Part shown: piece by piece, positions 57,840 to 64,000 of the stretch
How positions within the stretch are numbered: position 1 is the stretch's first letter
How the letters are laid out: the number at the start of each line of letters is the position of its first letter
DNA from: Trichomonas vaginalis G3
Taxonomy: Eukaryota; Parabasalia; Trichomonadida; Trichomonadidae
Direction: 5' to 3'
DNA length: 64,000 bases
NCBI RefSeq assembly: GCF_026262505.1
Contig: NC_067208.1
Coordinates: 8,007,962-8,071,961 of the forward strand
The notes under the pieces: model-generated
Seen by the model: only the letters and a program-made list of their open reading frames with translations
The model's database searches: none
What the model was told of the DNA's origin: nothing
Position numbers and translations under genes: made by a program

Positions 57840-58118
57840 ATGGAGAAGAGAAAGATCAAGAAGATAATAGTTGATGAGGGAACTGAAGAAGCGACGACAT
57901 TCATCTTTGACGACGGACACATTCGTGATAAAAATGGACAACACTTACACAAAAGAAAGAGACCAAGAAAATTTTTAGATCTCCCAAAAGCTAGGAAACC
58001 AAAGGAACCATTTCCAGTACCAGACGTCCAAGAACCAGAGAGACTTTTGATACCAAAACCTGTGGTTGACAAATATGATCCAGATCAGTTCTTCCCAAAA
58101 ATACCAAAGTTAGAATAA
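57840..58118 (+). CDS. Element 2 small basic proline-rich protein
   Basis: 92 residues: MEKRKIKKIIVDEGTEEATTFIFDDGHIRDKNGQHLHKRKRPRKFLDLPKARKPKEPFPVPDVQEPERLLIPKPVV.., ending FPKIPKLE. Strongly basic, then proline-rich and likely disordered. The KRKRPRK cluster could be a nuclear targeting or nucleic-acid-binding patch. Its end overlaps the convergent gene's end by 9 bp. Not recognised. Confidence 0.55.
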   Translation: MEKRKIKKIIVDEGTEEATTFIFDDGHIRDKNGQHLHKRKRPRKFLDLPKARKPKEPFPVPDVQEPERLLIPKPVVDKYDPDQFFPKIPKLE

Positions 58119-58661
58119 AAACTCCTTTATTTCTTTAGTATTATATAATAAGTCTATTAGTAAGCTCTGTTCTCGTTCTGTTCTGGTATTTTGACGTCTT
58201 TTCATGGTCTCGCATAATAAGATCATGAACTTTTTCTTGAGATACTCGAAGAGCTGAGGTAAGTTATCATATTCTGGATATGTAGGAAGCATCCCTGCTA
58301 TCGTAAGTGTTGTATCAATAAGGATTGGACTTATATCGGAAAAGTCGAGATCTGGAGTAGAATAAGAAGGTAAGTCTCTTACATGTAGGTAGTCATTATA
58401 TGCTTTACGCATGAGACTGAGTTTCTGGAGCACAACTATGAGACTTTGGTTCTGACGTTCAAGTTTGCTTAAAGTTCTCTCCAAGCTTCTGTAATAAACG
58501 TCAACCTCTTTAAGTGTTGATATTTTTGCATTGATCTCGGAGATCTTTTCTTGAACTTCACCAAGTTTGACCTCAACTGACGTTTGAGCTCCCATCATGT
58601 TTTCATCAAGGTCATTCTCTATGTCATCAATGATATCTTCCCATGAGTCTGTTTTCATCAT
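58110..58661 (-). CDS. Element 2 coiled-coil protein
   Basis: 183 residues from MMKTDSWEDIIDDIENDLDENM. A long coiled coil follows (VEVKLGEVQEKISEINAKISTLKEVDVYYRSLERTLSKLERQNQSLIVVLQKL), then YSTPDLDFSDISPILIDTTLTIAGMLP and a helical tail. TCACTTTTTGAAT lies about 40 bases upstream at 58695-58703. GC-richer class. Function unknown. Confidence 0.6.
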   Translation of the reverse strand: MMKTDSWEDIIDDIENDLDENMMGAQTSVEVKLGEVQEKISEINAKISTLKEVDVYYRSLERTLSKLERQNQSLIVVLQKLSLMRKAYNDYLHVRDLPSYSTPDLDFSDISPILIDTTLTIAGMLPTYPEYDNLPQLFEYLKKKFMILLCETMKRRQNTRTEREQSLLIDLLYNTKEIKEFLF

Positions 58662-58694
58662 TGATCTTAACGTGAACACTCATGAAAAAAATTC

Positions 58695-58703
58695 AAAAAG
58701 TGA
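58695..58703 (-). promoter_or_regulatory. TCACTTTTT initiator
   Basis: On the minus strand TGTCACTTTTTGAA precedes the coiled-coil gene at 58661, giving a leader of about 40 bases. Confidence 0.4.
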
Positions 58704-58722
58704 CATTTGTAAATGAATGTGT

Positions 58723-59121
58723 TTACTCTTGAGCTTCTTCTTTCTCAACCTGCTGGTCTGTAGGGTTTAATGTGCCATCACGTTCGACCAGAAGGTTCTG
58801 CTCGGGTCTGTCAAGGAGCTGTCTGTAGGTCGTGAAGGTTTCAACGAGTCCTTGGTAAGGAGTTTGGAGATCAACATCGACCCATGGGTGTTTGCGTAAG
58901 AAAGCAGCAAGGCTTTCACGCTTGGAGTCAATGACATCTTTCTTATTGGTTAATCCTTCTTCAAAGCTAAGGATTACTCCTGCAGTTGCTTCAAGTCTTT
59001 GGATCTGGCGTCTGGAAACCTTGGTGAGTTGTCTTCTCTTCTCGTTTCCAAATACATGCAGGAGATATGCAGAAACTACTTCATTAAGTTCGATTAAACA
59101 AATTGGATGAAGATCAGTCAT
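58723..59121 (-). CDS. Element 2 hypothetical protein left of the 15-bp array
   Basis: 132 residues from MTDLHPICLIELNEVVSAYLLHVFGNEKRRQLTKVSRRQIQRLEATAGVIL.. to a Glu-rich end. The frame runs on upstream through the repeat array (CFTKDCFTKA..), but I start at 59121 because the array is repeat DNA open on both strands. The fold looks helical, with a possible histone-fold-like core (L-x-E-V-V-x-A-Y-L-L), which is only a guess. GC-richer class. Confidence 0.5.
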   Translation of the reverse strand: MTDLHPICLIELNEVVSAYLLHVFGNEKRRQLTKVSRRQIQRLEATAGVILSFEEGLTNKKDVIDSKRESLAAFLRKHPWVDVDLQTPYQGLVETFTTYRQLLDRPEQNLLVERDGTLNPTDQQVEKEEAQE

Positions 59122-59345
59122 GGCTTTTGTAAAGCTGTCTTTTGTAAAGCAATCTTTTGTAAAGCAAGCTTTTGTCAAGACGTCTTTTGTAAAGCAAGCT
59201 TTTGTAAAGCAATCTTTTGTAAAGCAATCTTTTGTAAAGCAAGCTTTTGTCAAGCAAAAGTATTCAATTTTGTGAGAAAATGCTATTGTAAAGCAAGCTT
59301 TTGTCAAGACGTCTTTTGTAAAGCAATCTTTTGTAAAGACATAAC
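59122..59345. repeat. 15-bp TCTTTTGTAAAGCAA array between divergent genes
   Basis: About fourteen degenerate copies of TCTTTTGTAAAGCAA and variants (TTTTGTCAAGACG) fill the space between the divergent genes at 59121 and 59356. Unit length divisible by three keeps both strands open. Copies carry CTTTTGTAAAG, an imperfect palindrome. Such iterons often bind a regulator or replication initiator. Confidence 0.85.
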
Positions 59346-59355
59346 CGACGACCAA

Positions 59356-59862
59356 ATGACCCAAGACGGTACAACACCAGCTCCAGCATCACCAACACCA
59401 GATATGATGGCAATGATGATGCAGATGATGCAACAGCAAATGCAGCTTATACAGCAAATGCAGGAAAAGAAAACTTTCAACAAACCTGCAAAGAACTCAC
59501 AAGATCTTGAAGCTGGACTCAATGCTCTCAGGAATGACTACAAGAGAGAGCAGATGACGTTTAGGAAGAAGGGTGATGAAGATTATGATAATGATCCGAT
59601 CGAGGAAGACGAGATCAAGTCCACTGCATCCACAAAGACCCTCCAGGATGAAAGAGATGATGAGGGATTCCTTACCAAGTCTCAAAGACTCTTTGTCCTT
59701 GAGTTCTTCACGCTCTCTGCCTTGAGATCTATGAGGAATTGGAAAGGTCGTGTTCCAATGGGCTCCAACAAGCGTGAAATACTCATGAGTGCAGTACCAC
59801 TCATTAAGACAAAAGTCCAACTCATGGACTTTATCCTTTCCGCTTATCCCGACGAGATCTAA
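59356..59862 (+). CDS. Element 2 Met/Gln-rich protein right of the 15-bp array
   Basis: 168 residues. MTQDGTTPAPASPTPDMMAMMMQMMQQQMQLIQQMQEKK is a Met/Gln-rich helix. A charged linker is followed by a globular C-terminal part (FLTKSQRLFVLEFFTLSALRSMRNWKGRVPMGSNKREILMSAVPLIKTKVQLMDFILSAYPDEI). The paired genes either side of the array are probably regulated together. Not recognised; GC-richer class. Confidence 0.55.
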   Translation: MTQDGTTPAPASPTPDMMAMMMQMMQQQMQLIQQMQEKKTFNKPAKNSQDLEAGLNALRNDYKREQMTFRKKGDEDYDNDPIEEDEIKSTASTKTLQDERDDEGFLTKSQRLFVLEFFTLSALRSMRNWKGRVPMGSNKREILMSAVPLIKTKVQLMDFILSAYPDEI

Positions 59863-59919
59863 GATCTGATCAAAGTAAAAACATACATTTATGAGCTAAG
59901 CTCAGTAATAATTAGTTGT

Positions 59920-60126
59920 TTATTCTTTCTTCTCATACTTCTGTGCAAGGTTTCCACGGAAGAACTCAAGCAACATTTGGATCTTTCCAAGCTTTCGACC
60001 TTCTTTTTCGAGGTCATCCTGGTAAGCATGGAATGCGTCAACGTGTGAGATCGCATTCCATGCAGCAACAACAACCTCTTCTGCATCTTCTTTGCTGGCA
60101 AGTGGCATGAACTCGAATCCTTCCAT
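59920..60126 (-). CDS. Element 2 68-residue helical protein
   Basis: MEGFEFMPLASKEDAEEVVVAAWNAISHVDAFHAYQDDLEKEGRKLGKIQMLLEFFRGNLAQKYEKKE. The start is chosen at 60126 because TCACTTTTATTTGGTCCA lies directly before it; the longer frame would run through that initiator and the divergent gene's leader. Not recognised. Confidence 0.5.
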   Translation of the reverse strand: MEGFEFMPLASKEDAEEVVVAAWNAISHVDAFHAYQDDLEKEGRKLGKIQMLLEFFRGNLAQKYEKKE

Positions 60127-60135
60127 TGGACCAAA

Positions 60136-60144
60136 TAAAAGTGA
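60136..60144 (-). promoter_or_regulatory. TCACTTTTA initiator in a 23-bp divergent spacer
   Basis: Located between the minus-strand ATG at 60126 and the plus-strand ATG at 60150; about 17 bases before the former. Confidence 0.45.
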
Positions 60145-60149
60145 CAAAA

Positions 60150-60452
60150 ATGTCAATGAGACCCACTCGTTGCATAAATGACAAACCTGGTCCGGAGATG
60201 CAAATGTTCTTCTTAACACTCATGTCTGACCATAGGGAGTACGGTCATGAAGAGGTCATACAGATCTTCGATCAGTGTGTACCAAAACCTGAGAATCCAG
60301 ACGAACTCTTCATGAAAATTTACTTGCTTCAATGGAGAGATGAGAGAACAGATATGAAACTCAGACCAATACCAATCTTTCTAGGTTTCTGCAATTACCT
60401 AGAACAAGCATACCAGATTAAAGGGTCTGACACCATCTTCCTCCAAAAATAA
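60150..60452 (+). CDS. Element 2 100-residue protein
   Basis: MSMRPTRCINDKPGPEMQMFFLTLMSDHREYGHEEVIQIFDQCVPKPENPDELFMKIYLLQWRDERTDMKLRPIPIFLGFCNYLEQAY.. It is mostly helical and globular-looking. The first ATG in frame is at 60150. Convergent with the 60463-60906 gene 10 bp away. Not recognised. Confidence 0.5.
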   Translation: MSMRPTRCINDKPGPEMQMFFLTLMSDHREYGHEEVIQIFDQCVPKPENPDELFMKIYLLQWRDERTDMKLRPIPIFLGFCNYLEQAYQIKGSDTIFLQK

Positions 60453-60462
60453 ACTTTATCGT

Positions 60463-60906
60463 TTATAATGCATCAGGATCTACATCTATTTCTTCTGCTT
60501 CATCCTCAATGTTGATCTCTTCGACGGGTTTGATAGCAGCTTTGAGTAAGTTCTTACCCATTGTCTTAAGTTCAACTGGGTTATATTCTTTGTCTTTACT
60601 CTTTGTTGATTTCGTGAGATCTACATATAAACAATAACTTTTAGTCTTGTCGGGGTTTATTCTCGCTGAGAAATGGTCAGGAATGTTTATAGCTATCTTT
60701 TCAAACTTAAGTAAATTAGCTAAACCTTCATTTGTGTATTTCTGCTTATCGACAAAGATCATGATCGGACTTGCACTATAACCATACTTTCCTTGACGTA
60801 ATGTTTGTGGTAAGCATATAAGTAGTCTCTTTGCTGTTTTATTTTGCTTCTTCACTTCATCTACTAACTGTTGGATCTTAAAGAACTTCAAATGATGTTC
60901 AGACAT
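60463..60906 (-). CDS. Element 2 hypothetical 147-residue protein
   Basis: MSEHHLKFFKIQQLVDEVKKQNKTAKRLLICLPQTLRQGKYGYSASPIMIFVDKQKYTNEGLANLLKFEKIAINIPDHFSARINPDKTKSYCLYVDL.., ending in an acidic tail (INIEDEAEEIDVDPDAL). A compact alpha/beta protein followed by an acidic tail suggests interaction with a basic partner or a DNA-mimicking role, as a guess. AT-rich class; TCAGGTATATAAAGATG at the start. Confidence 0.5.
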   Translation of the reverse strand: MSEHHLKFFKIQQLVDEVKKQNKTAKRLLICLPQTLRQGKYGYSASPIMIFVDKQKYTNEGLANLLKFEKIAINIPDHFSARINPDKTKSYCLYVDLTKSTKSKDKEYNPVELKTMGKNLLKAAIKPVEEINIEDEAEEIDVDPDAL

Positions 60907-60969
60907 CTTTATATACCTGATAAAAAGTTCAGATAAAAAATAATTAGCTATATTTTTATTAGTGCATAA

Positions 60970-61143
60970 ATGAGTCTTTCTTTGAGATTTTCTGATGAAG
61001 ATCTAACTTTGGTAAGATCTTTAAAAGATGATGAAAACATTCTTTCTGTCATTGATGAAGAAAAGAAATACTTCAGTAATGATGTAAAAATAGAGCTACT
61101 CATTCATACTGAGAAACAGTTTGTGATCGTGATCTTGAGTTAA
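60970..61143 (+). CDS. 57-residue protein overlapping the fibre gene end
   Basis: MSLSLRFSDEDLTLVRSLKDDENILSVIDEEKKYFSNDVKIELLIHTEKQFVIVILS. It starts after TTAGTGCATAAATG, the common AT-class start. Its stop codon and the convergent fibre gene's stop share TTAA. Not recognised. Confidence 0.5.
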   Translation: MSLSLRFSDEDLTLVRSLKDDENILSVIDEEKKYFSNDVKIELLIHTEKQFVIVILS

Positions 61144-63755
61144 GCAGCTCTGAACCATGCGAATACAGTCATAAATGGTGGCATATAATCTGCACCCGAG
61201 CCTGTTGGATTTGTTGTGAAAGTGTGTGAATGATTTCCTGTGGTTCCACAGAAAATACCTGCGCTTGAATCTACTGGGTCACTTGAAATATCATATCTAT
61301 TCATTCCCTGTCTATCCGAACCTGCTGCAAGATTTGTATAACCTCTTTTTGTTATTGAATGTGAATGACTACCTGTTGTGTTTGTAGTTCCTGTATGAGT
61401 GTGCGGTGGAAGGTTTGCTTCTTTAATTTTCTTTGAACCACCGGCTTGTTTTGAATATCTAGCACAGTATAAGAATTTGTCTACAATCTGCTTCCATTCA
61501 CCAAAACCTAAAACACTTGCTGGATTTGTTGAGTTCATTGACGTATAAATAGAACCAACAGGATATATGGTTTCAAGAATCTGAGTCTTTAATGTTTGAA
61601 GCTCTGTTTTATATGCTTTCTTATCTAACATTGTTGGTAGTTCATATGCTTCAAAGTTTCTGGCATGATCTTCAATGTTCATACATCTGTTATCTAAATT
61701 GTTTAGTGTATCTTTTACGCTTGTACTTGGATTCTCTAAAGGTGCACTTGAACCAAGGGTATAGTTCAATATTATGTCGTCTGCTCTAACAGTTGAGAAG
61801 GATTTATGTGTATGTTCTTTATCTGCTTTCTTATCTAACATTGCTGGTAGTTCATGTGTTTCAAAGTTTCTGGCATGACCTTCAATGTTCATACATTTAC
61901 TATTTAAGGAGTTTAGTGTATCTTTTACGCTTGTACTTGGATTCTCTAAAGGTGCACTTGAACCAAGGGTATAGTTCAATATTATGTCATCAGCTCTTAT
62001 TTTCTTGATTTGAACTGGTTGGTCATTATCAGCTCCTATTTTATTGATTATAACAGGTTTGTCTTCTCTTGAACGAATTGATTTAACTGTCAAAGGTTCA
62101 GTGAACTCATTATTTTTCAAAGGAATCAATGTTGTATTGATGTTTTCACTATTAATATATACTTCTTTTGCATCAATACCAGATGGGAATGAAACTCTTT
62201 CATTAACTTTAACTGTTGTACCATCACCTGGGTACATATCTTTCTCTGGACCTTTGATTGTCTTAAGTATGACAGACTGTGGTAAAGTATATTCTTTAGA
62301 TGTAACTTTACGTATCTCTTCGTCAACATAACTTTTGTCAGCTTTGTTTGCAATCTCAAGTGCAGTTCTTCCTCCATTATTTTTGTTCTCCTCAACTTTC
62401 TTCGCTAATTCAGCAAGCGAACAAAAGATGTAATCTATCCCTTGAAACTCTTTATCTAAAGTAATACTATTAGTACTGATTGAATCATTTACACTCTTGA
62501 TGAATTCTACAAATGATGGATATAATTCACGAAGTTTAACAATAACAGTTGGAACATTAAGGTCAACTTGATCTTCTTTCTTATCATCTGCATCTCTTGG
62601 TATTGCACGTAACCAAGCAGTACCTAATTGCCAATACATTCTCGCGTTATGTATGGTAAAACCTACAGCAGATTTTGCGTTTGTCAATACAGTAGTAACA
62701 AGATTTTTGAAACCTAGAACAAAACCACCTTTACCACCAGGTATTAACTCTAAAGCTGCAGTGACTGTTTGAATACCATCTCTTGCACCAATAAAAGTCC
62801 ATAATGCATCAATTTGACCTTGTAATGATATCCATGAGGCTGCAGTAGCTCCGGCGTTTGCTATGTCAAAGATGAATGATAAAGGATTGAATTTAAGACC
62901 AGATTCTTTATCTTTGACAACTTCAACGAAGTCATTGATATTTTTCTTCAAGTATTCCTTAGTGAGAATAACACCATCACCAGCAATACCAGTAGCTTTA
63001 GTCTTTCCTTCAGCATCAAATGTGATTGGTTTCTTCAATAAAATAACTTCTGGTGTTGTACTGATACTATCATTAGTGGAGAAAAATTCTCCGACATGAC
63101 TTGCTAAGTATTCTTTCGTCAATAATGTTCCATCACCAACAATACCAGTTGCTTTTGGACCATCTTCTGTGAATGTCAATGGTTTCTTTAACATAACTTT
63201 ATCTAAGTATATTGCAATACCACTATTTTGTACTTGTTCATGACCTAATATATAAGCAAATGCTGCGTTTAAAGCATTATACAATGTATCTTCTTTAAAT
63301 GTTAAATGACTGTTTTCAATCATTGGTATATTGAACAGTGTAGACCTTGGGTCAAAATGAACTCCATGGTCAATCGATAATAACCGTTTGACATGATATA
63401 TTATAGTCTCTAATGCTTCATTAATATTTACCTCACGAGTTTCTTGCAAACCATTACTCGCCATACATGAAAACATATAGTCCTTATCAGTTCTGAAGAA
63501 TGGAGCATCTAAATAATTATTCTCAACTCTTGTCACACGATTCTGCAACTCTTGAAGGTATTGACTTATGTCTGTTTCAACAATTGTACCATCTGGTTGC
63601 TCGATAGGTAATATACCTGGACCAATGGTAATGTCTTCATCATCAGCACCTTCTTTATGTATGACTAAAGCGTTATCAGTAATTCTCAGAGAATATTCTT
63701 TATATTGAAGTACGCTAGACTTATAACATTCATATGCATATGGAACAACACTCAT
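61140..63755 (-). CDS. Long fibre protein with phage-collar-type C-terminal domain
   Basis: 871 residues. The N-terminal third is beta-rich, with two related segments (LKKPLTFTEDGPKATGIVGDGTLLTKEYL and LKKPITFDAEGKTKATGIAGDGVILTKEYL). A middle helical or hydrophobic part follows, then a doubled block of about 70 residues (RADDIILNYTLGSSAPLENPSTSVKDTLN..ARNFE..LDKKA). The last 150 residues (YPVGSIYTSMNSTNPASVLGFGEWKQIVDKFLYCAR, GGSKKIKEANLPPHTHTG, GNHSHTF, YMPPFMTVFAWFR) match the gp10/short-tail-fibre C-terminal domain. It shares this end with the element 1 fibre but not the body. A surface attachment role is inferred. Intact. Confidence 0.8.
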   Translation of the reverse strand: MSVVPYAYECYKSSVLQYKEYSLRITDNALVIHKEGADDEDITIGPGILPIEQPDGTIVETDISQYLQELQNRVTRVENNYLDAPFFRTDKDYMFSCMASNGLQETREVNINEALETIIYHVKRLLSIDHGVHFDPRSTLFNIPMIENSHLTFKEDTLYNALNAAFAYILGHEQVQNSGIAIYLDKVMLKKPLTFTEDGPKATGIVGDGTLLTKEYLASHVGEFFSTNDSISTTPEVILLKKPITFDAEGKTKATGIAGDGVILTKEYLKKNINDFVEVVKDKESGLKFNPLSFIFDIANAGATAASWISLQGQIDALWTFIGARDGIQTVTAALELIPGGKGGFVLGFKNLVTTVLTNAKSAVGFTIHNARMYWQLGTAWLRAIPRDADDKKEDQVDLNVPTVIVKLRELYPSFVEFIKSVNDSISTNSITLDKEFQGIDYIFCSLAELAKKVEENKNNGGRTALEIANKADKSYVDEEIRKVTSKEYTLPQSVILKTIKGPEKDMYPGDGTTVKVNERVSFPSGIDAKEVYINSENINTTLIPLKNNEFTEPLTVKSIRSREDKPVIINKIGADNDQPVQIKKIRADDIILNYTLGSSAPLENPSTSVKDTLNSLNSKCMNIEGHARNFETHELPAMLDKKADKEHTHKSFSTVRADDIILNYTLGSSAPLENPSTSVKDTLNNLDNRCMNIEDHARNFEAYELPTMLDKKAYKTELQTLKTQILETIYPVGSIYTSMNSTNPASVLGFGEWKQIVDKFLYCARYSKQAGGSKKIKEANLPPHTHTGTTNTTGSHSHSITKRGYTNLAAGSDRQGMNRYDISSDPVDSSAGIFCGTTGNHSHTFTTNPTGSGADYMPPFMTVFAWFRAA

Positions 63756-63774
63756 TCTTTTACTACATATAAAA

Positions 63775-64000
63775 ATGATGTATTATCTACAATCGACTGA
63801 TCCTAATAACTACGGGACAATACAGTTTCAAGCAGATCCTAACATGGGACATCCAAGTAAGATAAAGATGAGAGTAAAAAGTGTCAGTACTATGGCGAAC
63901 TTTATTGTTTGTGACGAAACAGATTATTTTGTCTTACAGTTAGACGAAGATGGAGAAGAAAAGGTGTGTACATTTAAGTCAGCTCTTTCATTTGATATGG
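63775..64000 (+). CDS. Element 2 protein, start only (cut by window)
   Basis: An open frame from ATGATGTATTATC, after ACTACATATAAAA, to the window edge: MMYYLQSTDPNNYGTIQFQADPNMGHPSKIKMRVKSVSTMANFIVCDETDYFVLQLDEDGEEKV.. It is beta-rich with 19 bp to the divergent fibre gene. Such a start could belong to a virion protein, but I cannot name it from 75 codons. Confidence 0.5.
   Translation, partial: MMYYLQSTDPNNYGTIQFQADPNMGHPSKIKMRVKSVSTMANFIVCDETDYFVLQLDEDGEEKVCTFKSALSFDM

Larger units (their letters stand above)
47319..64000. mobile_element. Polinton/Maverick element 2, left part, cut by window edge
   Basis: At least 16.7 kb with packaging ATPase, integrase, fibre and structural-cluster genes of Polinton type, plus a Dam-type methyltransferase and about ten small genes. 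Polymerase B and major capsid genes are not in view and presumably lie to the right. The left end is placed tentatively at AGTACAGTATAC because element 1 begins AGTAGTATATG and ATTTTC precedes it; without the right end it cannot be proved. Nearly all frames look whole, with about one suspected break in the visible part, so it seems young. Confidence 0.88.

Noticed and set aside
59122-59364. Cys/Phe/Thr/Lys repeats (CFTKDCFTKA) and FCKAIFCKAS as protein N-termini
   Set aside because: Both are read from the same 15-bp array on opposite strands; more likely a regulatory array than two coding repeats, though codon-level tests could change this.
1-64000. CRISPR arrays, rRNA genes, bacterial operons
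   Set aside because: No regularly spaced repeat with unique spacers, no rRNA-like conserved stretch, and gene content is eukaryotic plus Polinton.

Overview
The window looks like nuclear DNA of a parabasalid protist, most likely a Tritrichomonas-type trichomonad. The DNA is very AT-rich and the host genes appear intronless. There is a large family of surface-type beta-helix proteins (Pmp-like, with GGAI/GGSI motifs), an R2R3 Myb factor, a Rab with a CNC tail, an AIG1-type GTPase, a giant BEACH-family protein, and ATGs placed 10-20 bases after TCA-type initiators. The genus is an inference; no rRNA or species marker is visible.

Layout: (a) 1-5.49 kb is host DNA with three Pmp-like genes. One is split by a 1.93 kb TIR transposon filled with a pyrimidine-rich satellite; one is intact. 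(b) 5493-25985 is a complete-length Polinton/Maverick (element 1), with 813-bp TIRs that read as identical and a 6-bp target duplication TTTTCA. It carries protein-primed DNA polymerase B, integrase, a primase/SF3-helicase gene, a phage-collar-type fibre gene, packaging ATPase, major capsid gene, small amphipathic-protein genes and a gene duplicated inside the TIRs. It looks young by its TIRs, yet broken, with roughly eight to ten breaks. (c) 25.99-47.3 kb is host DNA: AIG1-type GTPase, a MITE-like element, decayed and intact beta-helix genes, a discoidin-type protein, the BEACH-family giant, Rab and Myb. (d) From about 47.3 kb to the right edge is a second, different Polinton (element 2), cut by the window. 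It has packaging ATPase, integrase with a chromo-like tail, proline/threonine-repeat proteins, a Dam-type DNA methyltransferase, many small coiled-coil genes and another collar-type fibre gene. Its visible part is nearly whole, with about one suspected break; its polymerase and major capsid genes are not in view.

The elements share a collar-fibre C-terminal domain, a structural-cluster protein with a YPPPL motif, packaging ATPase and integrase, but differ in sequence, terminal repeats, base composition and promoter style. Element 1 genes mostly begin at a T-rich plus TnATAAATG signal. Element 2 has two classes: AT-rich genes starting at ATATAAATG-type sites, and GC-richer small genes behind TCACTTTT initiators like the host's.

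The most interesting points are the four-copy 120-170 bp repeat bracketing the primase-helicase gene of element 1, with a tRNA-like sequence beside it; the Dam-like enzyme together with unusually dense GATC sites in element 2; the 15-bp repeat array between two divergent genes; and the host BEACH-family protein that has lost nearly all of its BEACH domain.
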